A stretch of 64,000 bases of DNA from the NCBI RefSeq assembly GCF_018069875.1, contig NZ_JAGQDF010000003.1, positions 402,797 to 466,796 on the forward strand, given 5' to 3'. The notes beneath the pieces are model-generated. The model was not told where the DNA came from and did no database searches. It was given only the letters and a program-made list of their open reading frames with translations. The translations under genes and the position numbers were made by a program. Each line of letters starts with the position of its first letter. Within the stretch, counting starts at the first letter, position 1. Below, piece by piece: positions 9,448 through 16,745 of the stretch. This DNA comes from Ideonella alba. Its GTDB lineage: Bacteria > Pseudomonadota > Gammaproteobacteria > Burkholderiales > Burkholderiaceae_C.

Positions 9448-10965
9448 TCACCCCAAGAAAGCGAGTCGGCGCGCGGTGGTGGGCCAGTTGCCCAGCGCCG
9501 GCAGCAGGGCCAGCAGCTCGCTGTCGCTCAGGCCGAACCAGCGGCCCAGCGTGGCGGCGTAGCTGGCCAGACCGGTGCTGGGCAGCAGCGCGCCGCGCTG
9601 GATCTGGTCGGTGCTGTCGAACTCGCCGTTGCCGATCGCCGGGCCATAGGTGGGCAGGCTGCCGTAAAGCTCGCCGCCGCGCACCGCGCCGCCCATCACG
9701 AAGTGGTGGCCGCCCCAGCCGTGGTCGGTGCCGTCGCCGTTGCTGACGAAGCTGCGCCCGAAGTCGCTGGCCGTGAAGGTGGTGACCGACTGGTCCACGC
9801 CCATCTGCGACAGCGTGCGGTCGAAATAGCCCAGCCCGTGCGACAGCTGCGCCAGCAGCCGCGCATGGCGCGAGGGCTGGTCATCGTGGGTGTCCCAGCC
9901 GCTGAGGCTGACGAAGAACACCTGCCGCCCCATGCCCAGCGCGCTGCGCGCCGCGATCACCCGGGCCACCGCCTGCAACTGGCCGGCCAGCGGGTTGAAG
10001 GCGGCGGCGCCGCTCAGCGGATCGGTGCATTGCAGCAGCGGGTCGGCGGCCTGGGTCTTGGCGCCCGCGCTGCTCCAGGGGCCGGCTGCCAGGCCCGGCA
10101 GCGCGGCCGAGAGCAGCGCCTCGCTGCCCACCGAGCGCTGGGTCAGCGCCGCCAGGTCGCCTTCGAGCACGCCGTTGCCGCGCTGGCGGCCGGCCACGGC
10201 CAGCAGCGCCTGGCGCGTGGCGGCGCTGCCCAGCAGCGTCTCGCCCGCACCGCCCAGGCGCACCGGGCCGGTGCCGGCGATCTGGCCGCCGGGCAGACCG
10301 GCCACGCTGGTCCACACCGCGCTGCCGTTGACACCAATCGCCGCCAGCCCCGGGTGGGCGTTCGAGGCCCCGGCGCGCGCCGCGAAGGCGCCGCCCCAGC
10401 CTTGGGTGCTGCCTTCGTTGCCGAAGGACTGCCAGTAGGCCTGCTGGTCGTTGTGCGAGAACAGCCGCCCGGGCCGGCTGCCGCGGCCGGCGGTCCAGTC
10501 GGCCTTGGTCAGCGGCTGCGACAGCGCCCCCACGTTGGACACCACGGCCAGCCGGCGCGCCGCGAACAGGTCGCGCACCGTGCCCAGCACCGGGTGCAGC
10601 GCCATCTGGCGGCCGCCCGGCAGCGCGGTCACCGGCTCCAGCGGCAGCACGCCGCCCAGGCGCGCGTTCACCGAGGACGCACCGGGCCGGGCCGGCGTGC
10701 CCGGCGCGGCCAGCGCCACCGGGTCGCTGCCGCCGCCACGGGCGGCCTCATAGGCGGCCCAGGACGCGGCGTCCAGCGGCAGCACGGTGTTGCAGGCGTC
10801 GTTGCCGCCGAACAGGAACACGCAGACCAGGGCCTTGTAGCCGCTGGTGCTGGCTGCGGCGGCCTGCTGCATGGCCAGCAGGTTCAGCGCCATCGGGCTG
10901 GCGGTGTACAGGGCGGCCTGGCGCAACCAGGCGCGGCGGGACAGGGAAGGGCTCACGGGGCTCAC
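9448..10965 (-). CDS. DUF1501 family protein with Tat-type signal
   Basis: The 505-residue protein begins with a twin-arginine-like signal (SRRAWLRQAALYT, residues 9-21) ending in AAAA near residue 39. It carries the DUF1501 marks VFLFGGNDACNTVLP (near 50) and DHGWGGHHFVMGG in the C-terminal third. DUF1501 belongs to a sulfatase/alkaline-phosphatase-like fold; its biochemical role is not established. It overlaps the DUF1800 gene by GTGA (10962-10965), a pairing seen in many proteobacteria and planctomycetes. It should act in the periplasm or on the cell surface. Confidence 0.9.
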   Translation of the reverse strand: MSPVSPSLSRRAWLRQAALYTASPMALNLLAMQQAAAASTSGYKALVCVFLFGGNDACNTVLPLDAASWAAYEAARGGGSDPVALAAPGTPARPGASSVNARLGGVLPLEPVTALPGGRQMALHPVLGTVRDLFAARRLAVVSNVGALSQPLTKADWTAGRGSRPGRLFSHNDQQAYWQSFGNEGSTQGWGGAFAARAGASNAHPGLAAIGVNGSAVWTSVAGLPGGQIAGTGPVRLGGAGETLLGSAATRQALLAVAGRQRGNGVLEGDLAALTQRSVGSEALLSAALPGLAAGPWSSAGAKTQAADPLLQCTDPLSGAAAFNPLAGQLQAVARVIAARSALGMGRQVFFVSLSGWDTHDDQPSRHARLLAQLSHGLGYFDRTLSQMGVDQSVTTFTASDFGRSFVSNGDGTDHGWGGHHFVMGGAVRGGELYGSLPTYGPAIGNGEFDSTDQIQRGALLPSTGLASYAATLGRWFGLSDSELLALLPALGNWPTTARRLAFLG

Positions 10966-12860
10966 CTCTGGACGATGAATTCGGGGCTGGCAGCGGTGAT
11001 CAGCACCGCGGCCTGGACACGACGCAGCCGGGCGTCATCGACCTTGGCGCGGTTGCTGCCATCGGCCTTCAGCGCGGGCACGGCGATGCCGGTGACGCCC
11101 TGCACCACCAGGGTCTTCAGCGCCGCAGGCGCCGTCGGGCCCAGCAGGCGCGCGGTGGTGGCCTCCACCAGTTGGGTGGGCGAGTCGGCCAGTGGCAGCA
11201 GGCTGCTCAGGTCGGGGTGCAGGTCGGGGCGGGTGCCCAGGCTGGTGCGATTGTGGGTGCCCACGCCCAGGGTGACCAGTTTGGCCATGTGGTTCACATA
11301 GCCGGCCACGCTGACCTCGGTGGTGGTCTGCCACTCGGGCACGGTCATGCCCAGCGCGCCGGCCTGGCCCTCCAGCGGCACATGGCCGGGGCGGAAGAAG
11401 TTGAACACCGTGGGCGAGCGCAGCGGCGTCTGGCCCAGGCCGCTGGCGGGGTCGTCATCCACCTCCATCAGCACCTGGCCCGAGTCGGACTTCGGCCCCA
11501 GCGCGCGCAGCAGCGCGGTCTGGCGCAGCACCGGCTCGCGCAGCTTGCCGAAGCCGGGGCTGGCGGCGGCGGTGGCGCTGCGCGCTTCCGGGTCCAGCAG
11601 GATGGCGCGCACCACGGCGCGCAGGTCGCCGCGCACCCCGGCGCCGTTGTTCGCCCACACCGCCGAGATGCGTGCCACATAGGCCGGGCTGGGGTGGCTG
11701 GTCACCAGGCGCTGGATCAGCTGGCGGCCGATGAACGGCCCCACCGACGCGTGGTTGGCCAGCGTGTCCAGCGCCACCCGCAGGCTCAGCGAGGGCTGCG
11801 CCGTGGATTGCGCCGCCACCGTGGTGCCCAGGAAGCTCTTGGCCTGGGTCTCGTGGAAGGCCGGGTAGCCCTGCATCGGCCGCCACACAGCGTCGCCCGC
11901 GGCCAGGAAGGGCGTGGCGAAGCGCGCGGTGCTGGTGTCGGGGCCGGCCCAGGAGAAGCCGGTCATCACCTGCGACAGGCCCTCCACATCGGCCGGGCCA
12001 TAGTTCTCCACCGGCAGCCCGCCCACCAGGCGCGGGGTGCCGTCGGGGTTCAGCGCCACCAGGCCGATGCTGAACAGCTGCATCAGCTCGCGGGCGAAGT
12101 TCTGGTCGGGCTCGCGGCCGCCCACCGGGTCGGCCTTGCGGTTGCGCAGGTGCGACAGGTACATGCCCATCGCCGGGTGCAGCGCCACCTGCTCGATCAG
12201 CTGGCGGTAGTTGCCCAGCGCGTTGGCGCGCAGCATGTCCAGGTACGAGGCCGCCGACACCGCCTTGCGGCCCGACAGGTCGTTGGTGGAGACCACCATG
12301 ATCTCTGACAGCGCAAAGGCCACTCGCTGGCGCAGTTGGTCCGCGCCGAACAGCGCCTGCTGGTGGAACGACGAACTCACCGACGCCGCCCCCGCCGACA
12401 GGCTGGGGTTGCGCGCGCGCACCGCGGCGTCATCGGCCAGCCAGCGCGACAGGTGCGAGCCCTGCGGCGCCAGCGCCATCTGGGCATCGATCCAGGCCGC
12501 CGGGCCGATGGCCATGACGCGCTGGATCTCGGCCTCGGTGGGCCCGAAGCTGGCCTGGGTCAGCAGCCGGAAGGCGTCGGCCCGGGTGGTGGGCGTGGCC
12601 GGGGTGGTGGCCTGCGCCACCTCAAATGTGCTGACGGTGCCCGTGGTGGTGCTGGCCGTGCCGGTCTGACTGGTGCTGACCTGGCCTGTGGTGTCGGCCG
12701 CCTGGGCTGCTTCGGCGGTGGTATCTGTAGCGGCCGGGTCACCTCCGCCGCAGCCTGCCAGCAGCACCAGCGCGCTGGCCCCTACCCACCCTTGCCACCG
12801 CCGGGACCACGGTCCCGGCCTGGCGCCACCGCGCCGATTCGTCTGCCGCATTGCTGCCAC
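10962..12860 (-). CDS. DUF1800 family lipoprotein
   Basis: This 632-residue protein has a lipoprotein signal (lipobox LLAGC near residues 34-38) and a Thr-rich linker. DUF1800 blocks follow: LLTQASFGPTEAEIQRV (near 108), RQRVAFALSEIMVVS, NFARELMQLFSIGL and FIGRQLIQRLVTS. Its molecular function is unknown. The start is either GTG 12860 or the in-frame ATG at 12851; no ribosome site decides between them. It is the first gene of a coupled DUF1800-DUF1501 pair. Confidence 0.88.
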   Translation of the reverse strand: MAAMRQTNRRGGARPGPWSRRWQGWVGASALVLLAGCGGGDPAATDTTAEAAQAADTTGQVSTSQTGTASTTTGTVSTFEVAQATTPATPTTRADAFRLLTQASFGPTEAEIQRVMAIGPAAWIDAQMALAPQGSHLSRWLADDAAVRARNPSLSAGAASVSSSFHQQALFGADQLRQRVAFALSEIMVVSTNDLSGRKAVSAASYLDMLRANALGNYRQLIEQVALHPAMGMYLSHLRNRKADPVGGREPDQNFARELMQLFSIGLVALNPDGTPRLVGGLPVENYGPADVEGLSQVMTGFSWAGPDTSTARFATPFLAAGDAVWRPMQGYPAFHETQAKSFLGTTVAAQSTAQPSLSLRVALDTLANHASVGPFIGRQLIQRLVTSHPSPAYVARISAVWANNGAGVRGDLRAVVRAILLDPEARSATAAASPGFGKLREPVLRQTALLRALGPKSDSGQVLMEVDDDPASGLGQTPLRSPTVFNFFRPGHVPLEGQAGALGMTVPEWQTTTEVSVAGYVNHMAKLVTLGVGTHNRTSLGTRPDLHPDLSSLLPLADSPTQLVEATTARLLGPTAPAALKTLVVQGVTGIAVPALKADGSNRAKVDDARLRRVQAAVLITAASPEFIVQR

Positions 12861-12992
12861 CCACCATCCGGGCGCGCCTCCGGAGCGAGACGCGCATCAG
12901 ACCCGGTACTTCGGCAGGTGGGCGGGGGCCTTGAGCGGCAGGGGGTGGTGGAATGCACAGAACCGGTCAACCCGGCGCTGGCACAAGCGGAA

Positions 12993-13048
12993 TCAGCGGA
13001 TGTTCAACCACTGCCAACGGGTGGCCAACTCAAGCCACTCGGGCACCT
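12993..13048 (-). pseudogene. Displaced original 3' end of the VFVNCPFD-family gene
   Basis: Just beyond the MITE-like element, the minus strand reads VPEWLELATRWQWLNIR and a stop at 12993-12995. Joining the codons before the element (SLDQ) to this stretch restores one open frame, so it is probably the original C-terminus, cut off by the insertion. This is an inference from frame continuity. Confidence 0.5.
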
Positions 13049-13917
13049 AGGGCCTGTTCACACTGCCGGAACGGTTGCGAAGGCCCGCCAAATCGGGCCA
13101 ATCTAGGCGCAGCGCGCCGCCCGCACTGATGTGCGGGCAAGCGGTGCAACGACGAGTGGCCCGATTTGGCGGGCCTTCCCGAGGGGTTGAAGCCCAGAAA
13201 GGCCGCAGGCGGCGTTGCACATCCTCGCCGGGTATCCAACCCGGCTACGGTGTGCGCCTTGCCTGCGGCCTTTCTGGGCATCAACGCAATCCCTTCCGGT
13301 AGTGTGAACAGGCCCTGGTCCAGCGATCTCATCTCGTCGATCGTGATGCTGACCCGCGCCGCCATGGCAGGGAGGTCGGCTTCAAATCGCCGAAGACGCT
13401 GGCTGATGTCCGCATCACCACGCGGACGGTGCGCTTCGGGCCACAACTCCTTGGTTTTGGCCGCCAGGAACTTTCTCACGGCCTTGACCAGCAGATCCGG
13501 CTGGTGGTCGTGGTACGAAGCATCCTGGCCGGCCAGATCACTCAGCGTCTGCTTGTCCTGAAACCGCTCGGCCGCCAGCAGCAGGAAGTCTCGTTGTCCG
13601 CGGCGGGTCGAGCCAAACCGGCTGGCCCCCACGGCCAGGCCGCATTCAAAGGGCATGTTGAAGCGCGGCAGGTTCTGCTCGGCCGACCACTCGACGCGGC
13701 AAATGTCATGGATCGAGAAGCGTGACTCGCCAATGATGCGGACGATCTTGGCCAGCCGGGTCTCGCCGGAGCCGTTGGCTTCCAGGGCTGACCTGGCCAC
13801 GAAGCCGCAGTCATGGATAGTGAACAGGCAGGCGTGGAGCAGCGGCAGGTACGCCGCGTCAAACGGGCAGTTCACGAACACAGAACGGTCGAAGACTTCC
13901 GACCGATGCCGTCCCAC
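13030..13917 (-). CDS. VFVNCPFD-family protein (TIR/deoxyribosyltransferase-like by eye) with element-derived C-terminus
   Basis: Residues 1-~200 form a conserved domain: VFVNCPFD (13-20), ARSALEANGSGETR (41-54), FSIHDICRVE (67-76) and RFNMPFECGLAVGASRFG (85-102). The Rossmann-like start and the Glu in MPFECG recall TIR and nucleoside deoxyribosyltransferase-like nucleotide-processing domains, but this is a visual impression only. From about residue 201 the frame runs through a MITE-like element (13049-13316), so the last ~95 residues are mostly transposon-encoded and unlikely to be native. The start is GTG 13917, 2 bp after the stop of the 105-residue basic protein, so the two are probably co-translated. 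The altered C-terminus may have inactivated it. Confidence 0.65.
   Translation of the reverse strand: MGRHRSEVFDRSVFVNCPFDAAYLPLLHACLFTIHDCGFVARSALEANGSGETRLAKIVRIIGESRFSIHDICRVEWSAEQNLPRFNMPFECGLAVGASRFGSTRRGQRDFLLLAAERFQDKQTLSDLAGQDASYHDHQPDLLVKAVRKFLAAKTKELWPEAHRPRGDADISQRLRRFEADLPAMAARVSITIDEMRSLDQGLFTLPEGIALMPRKAAGKAHTVAGLDTRRGCATPPAAFLGFNPSGRPAKSGHSSLHRLPAHQCGRRAAPRLARFGGPSQPFRQCEQALGARVA
13049..13316. mobile_element. MITE-like element with 23-bp terminal inverted repeats
   Basis: The ends are inverted copies of AGGGCCTGTTCACACT followed by RCCGGAA (13049-13071 and 13294-13316). Inside are two long perfect inverted repeats: a 19-bp arm at 13082-13100 paired with 13157-13175, and a 19-bp arm at 13192-13210 paired with 13261-13279. 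There is no transposase gene in its 268 bp, so it would be moved in trans. No clear target duplication is visible at the borders. It sits in the 3' part of the gene at 13030-13917. Confidence 0.82.
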
Positions 13918-13919
13918 CG

Positions 13920-14237
13920 CTAAACCACGCTCAGTACCGCAGCGTCCAGGTCATCGGGATCGATACGGCAGGAGCGCATGGCAGGTGCGAGCACCACATG
14001 CCTGCGATGCGGGGAAGGGGCCGCGCGCTTGACCTTGCCGTGGGTCACCACACCAACCAAGCGGGCAGTGCTGGCCGGCACCGCGCCTGGACGGGCCTTC
14101 CCCGCCTGCGCCACGCCCAGTGGCTCTGACCACTTGGCGCGCAACGACACTGTGTCGCCGGTCATGGGCTGTGACCGCGCCGACGCTCTCGCACGTGCGG
14201 TCGCGCTCGCGGTCTTGTGAGGTCCCTTGCTGGCCAT
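13920..14237 (-). CDS. Small basic hypothetical protein, upstream partner of the VFVNCPFD gene
   Basis: This is a 105-residue protein with a disordered-looking, Arg/Lys/Ala/Ser-rich first third. A more ordered part follows (ARLVGVVTHGKVKRAA, then HRRHVVLAPAMRSCRIDPDDLDAAVL). Its stop ends 2 bp before the GTG of the next gene, so the two probably form an operon. I do not recognise the family. Two other frames are open over the same stretch, but this one gives the tight junction with the downstream gene. Possible roles include nucleic-acid binding or an antitoxin-like partner, without direct evidence. Confidence 0.5.
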   Translation of the reverse strand: MASKGPHKTASATARARASARSQPMTGDTVSLRAKWSEPLGVAQAGKARPGAVPASTARLVGVVTHGKVKRAAPSPHRRHVVLAPAMRSCRIDPDDLDAAVLSVV

Positions 14238-14311
14238 GTCGCGAGTCTAAGCCCAGCACGCTTGAGCCGTCACGCCGCGCTGGGTACAGCCGGCGTCGCG
14301 CCTTGAGCCGC

Positions 14312-14488
14312 TCAGCGCTTGAGCCGCCGCACCATCAGCCCCACCGCCAGCACGCCCGCGGCCAGGCCGGCCAGCAGGGTGTCCAGGTCCGAGGTGTCGG
14401 GGAGGGCTCCATCGGCTGCCATGCTGCTGTGCATCATGACCAGACCCGTCAGCAGCACCGGCAGCTGACCCCATGGGAAGCGCTTCAT
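14312..14488 (-). CDS. Small exported membrane protein (58 aa)
   Basis: The peptide starts with a signal-like stretch (FPWGQLPVLLTGLVMMHSSMAA). It has a short polar segment ADGALPDTSDLD and ends with a second hydrophobic helix and a basic end (LAAGVLAVGLMVRRLKR), a layout like the sorting tails of PEP-CTERM-type proteins but without the signature motif. ATG 14488 is preferred because AAAGGA lies 6 bp upstream; an in-frame TTG at 14503 overlaps that site. A palindrome 65 bp upstream may be a regulator site. Confidence 0.6.
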   Translation of the reverse strand: MKRFPWGQLPVLLTGLVMMHSSMAADGALPDTSDLDTLLAGLAAGVLAVGLMVRRLKR

Positions 14489-14553
14489 TGCAGGTCCTTT
14501 CAATGCGAGGGTTGTTGCAATGCAGCATAAAGATGGAGGCGGGCGTCCGTCGC

Positions 14554-14569
14554 CCCCTAAGCCTAGGGG
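14554..14569 (-). promoter_or_regulatory. Palindrome CCCCTA-N4-TAGGGG upstream of small membrane protein gene
   Basis: A perfect 6-4-6 inverted repeat lies 65-81 bp before the ATG at 14488. A possible -10 hexamer TATGCT lies between, which would place the palindrome centre near -44, a usual position for a LuxR/NarL-type activator. The promoter itself is only a suggestion. Confidence 0.4.
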
Positions 14570-14589
14570 TTTCTACCAACTTTCTCACG

Positions 14590-16008
14590 CTAGCGGGGGA
14601 TCAGGACCTCGGTGCCGGGGTAGCGCTGGCGCAGCAGGCCGGCGAGCATGGCCTTGGCCGTGGCGTCGCCGTGCACCAGTCGCAGCTGGCGCGGCGGCCG
14701 GGGCAGGCCGGCCACCCAGGCCAGCAGACCCGCCTGGTCGGCGTGGGCCGAGTAGCCGCCCAGCAGGTGCACATGGGCACGGATGGGCACGGTCTGGCCG
14801 TCCAGGTCGACGCTGGCGCTGGGGTCGGGCGCGCGGCCGGCCTGTTCCTGCAGGCGCCGCCCCGGCGTGCCCACCGCCTGGTAGCCGCACAGCAGCACGT
14901 CGTGCCGGGCGTCGGGCAGCAGCGCCTTCAGGTAGTTCACGATGCGCCCGCCCGCGCACATGCCGCTGGCCGCGATGACGATGGCCGGCTCGCCGCTGCG
15001 CGCCAGGTGGTTCACCACCCGCAGGTGCTGCTCGTGCGGCCCCACCGTCTGCAGCTGCGAGAAATCCAGCGGGTGCCGCCCCGCCGCCAGCTGGGCCCGC
15101 GCTTCGTCGTCCCAGTAGGCCTTCAGGCGGGCGTAGCCGCGGGTGAAATCGGCCGCCAGCGGGGAGTCGACCACCACGGTCAGATCGCCCCAGGCCAGGC
15201 CGGGCGCCGCCGGCTGCTGGCGCTGGGTGTGGACGATGTCTTCCAGCTCGTAGAGCAGCTCCTGCGTGCGGCCGATGCTGAAGGCCGGGATCAGCACCGT
15301 GCCGTGGTTGGCCAGCGCGCGTTCGATGACGGCCTGCAGGCGCAGCCGGCGCTGGCGCCGGTCGTCGTGCAGGCGGTTGCCGTAGGTGCTCTCCAGCACC
15401 AGCACGTCGGCCCCGCCGCGCGGCAGCGCGGGGTCGGGCAGCAGCGGGGTGTCGGTGGCGCCCAGGTCGCCCGAGAAGACGATGCGCTGCGGCGTGCTGC
15501 CCGCCTCGCGCAGGTCCAGCTCGACGAAGGCCGAGCCCAGGATGTGACCGGCCGGCTGCAGCCGCAGCATCAGCTGGCCGCGCTCGTCGTCCCACAGCGT
15601 GTGCCACTGGCCGTAGTGCAGCGGCACCAGGCGCTGGCGCAGCCGCGCCAGCAGCGGCGCCACCAGGTGGCGCTCGGCCGCGAAGCCGATCTCCATGGCG
15701 TCTTCCAGCACCAGCGGCAGCAGCTCGGCCGAGGCCTGGCTGCACAGGATGGGTCCGTCAAAGCCCGCCGCCACCAACTGCGGCACGCGCCCGACGTGGT
15801 CGATGTGGACATGCGTGATCACCAGCGCCTGCACGCCCTGCAGCGCCAAGCCCACGTCCAGCCGGCCCGCGCCGGCACCGCCATCGGACGAGGTTTCCGC
15901 GCCCTGAAACAGCCCGCAGTCCACCAGCACCGAGCGGCCGCACGCCGCCTGCAGCTGATGACACGAGCCGGTGACGCCGCGCGTGGCGCCGTGGTGAAAG
16001 ATCTGCAT
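14590..16008 (-). CDS. MBL-fold / beta-CASP hydrolase with RNA-specificity (RMMBL) domain
   Basis: The 472-residue protein has the zinc motif HVHIDHVGR near residue 66, AGHILGSAFVELDL near 150, FSGDLG, a beta-CASP segment with VDSPLAADFTRGYARL, and the C-terminal signature GGYSAHADQAGLLAWV. This is the architecture of CPSF73/RNase J-like nucleases that act on RNA; bacterial members of this length are poorly characterised. ATG 16008 is chosen because the MBL fold starts at once (MQIFHHGATRGVTGSCH) and AGGGCGGC precedes it. Longer versions add 35 unrelated residues. It is convergent with the small protein's region and unrelated to the polysaccharide genes. Confidence 0.88.
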   Translation of the reverse strand: MQIFHHGATRGVTGSCHQLQAACGRSVLVDCGLFQGAETSSDGGAGAGRLDVGLALQGVQALVITHVHIDHVGRVPQLVAAGFDGPILCSQASAELLPLVLEDAMEIGFAAERHLVAPLLARLRQRLVPLHYGQWHTLWDDERGQLMLRLQPAGHILGSAFVELDLREAGSTPQRIVFSGDLGATDTPLLPDPALPRGGADVLVLESTYGNRLHDDRRQRRLRLQAVIERALANHGTVLIPAFSIGRTQELLYELEDIVHTQRQQPAAPGLAWGDLTVVVDSPLAADFTRGYARLKAYWDDEARAQLAAGRHPLDFSQLQTVGPHEQHLRVVNHLARSGEPAIVIAASGMCAGGRIVNYLKALLPDARHDVLLCGYQAVGTPGRRLQEQAGRAPDPSASVDLDGQTVPIRAHVHLLGGYSAHADQAGLLAWVAGLPRPPRQLRLVHGDATAKAMLAGLLRQRYPGTEVLIPR

Positions 16009-16146
16009 GCCGCCCTGCTGCCAGTGATGAGTGCAAGCCAGTCTGGCGCAGGCCGCGGGGCGGGGCGATCCCCCTGAAGAGGGAGTGAAGAGAGGCACCG
16101 CTTCGCTGAGCATGGCGGCCTATCATTCACGGCCAGCGACCTGCCC

Positions 16147-16707
16147 ATGGGACACGCCTTGCAACGCGACCGCCTCGAGATCGACGCCTACCTCGCCTGG
16201 GACCACACCCAGACCGAGCGCAGCCAGCTGGTGGACGGCGAGATCTTCGCCATGACCGGCGCCGAAGACCGACATGTCACGGTGGCCGGCAATGTCTACA
16301 TCGCCCTGCGCGAACACCTGCGCGACAGCCCCTGCCGCGTCTACATGAGTGACATGAAGCTGCGCGTCGATGCCGCGCGGAGCGTCTTCTACCCCGACGT
16401 GATGGTCACCTGCGACCCGCGCGACCACGACAGCCGCCTGCTCAAGCAGCACCCCTGTCTGGTGGTGGAAGTGCTGTCGCCCAGCACCGCCGCCTTCGAC
16501 CGCGGCGACAAGTTCGCCCATTACCGCCAGCTGCCCAGCCTGGCCGAGTACCTGCTGATCGACCTGGACACCCGCCGCTGCGACCTCTACCGCAAAGGCG
16601 CTGACGGCCTGTGGGTGCTGCACCCCACCGAGCCCGGCCAGGCGCTGTCGCTGGCCAGCGTGGACCTGAGCCTCAGCGCCCAGCGGCTGTTCGAGCAGGT
16701 GGACTGA
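16147..16707 (+). CDS. Uma2-family (DUF820) nuclease-like protein
   Basis: This 186-residue protein has the PD-(D/E)XK-like core of the Uma2 family: VDGEIFAMTGAEDRHVTV early, YPDVMVTCDPRD near residue 78 and LVVEVLSPSTAAFDRGDKF near 103, then YLLIDLDTRRCDLYR. The D...ExV order is intact. Uma2 proteins are scattered and horizontally spread, and their role is unknown. It stands alone on the plus strand between two minus-strand genes. Confidence 0.88.
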   Translation: MGHALQRDRLEIDAYLAWDHTQTERSQLVDGEIFAMTGAEDRHVTVAGNVYIALREHLRDSPCRVYMSDMKLRVDAARSVFYPDVMVTCDPRDHDSRLLKQHPCLVVEVLSPSTAAFDRGDKFAHYRQLPSLAEYLLIDLDTRRCDLYRKGADGLWVLHPTEPGQALSLASVDLSLSAQRLFEQVD

Positions 16708-16745
16708 CCCGTCAGGGCCCGCCCACCCCCGTCATTCCGCCCCGG

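Noticed and set aside
12899..12960. Minus-strand fragment CAFHHPLPLKAPAHLPKYRV before a stop
   Set aside because: It looks protein-like but is only about 20-25 residues in a frame closed upstream, and no start or family could be assigned.
13951..14259. Alternative frames over the small basic protein
   Set aside because: The frame ending at 13920 gives a tight junction with the next gene; the others do not and look like shadows.
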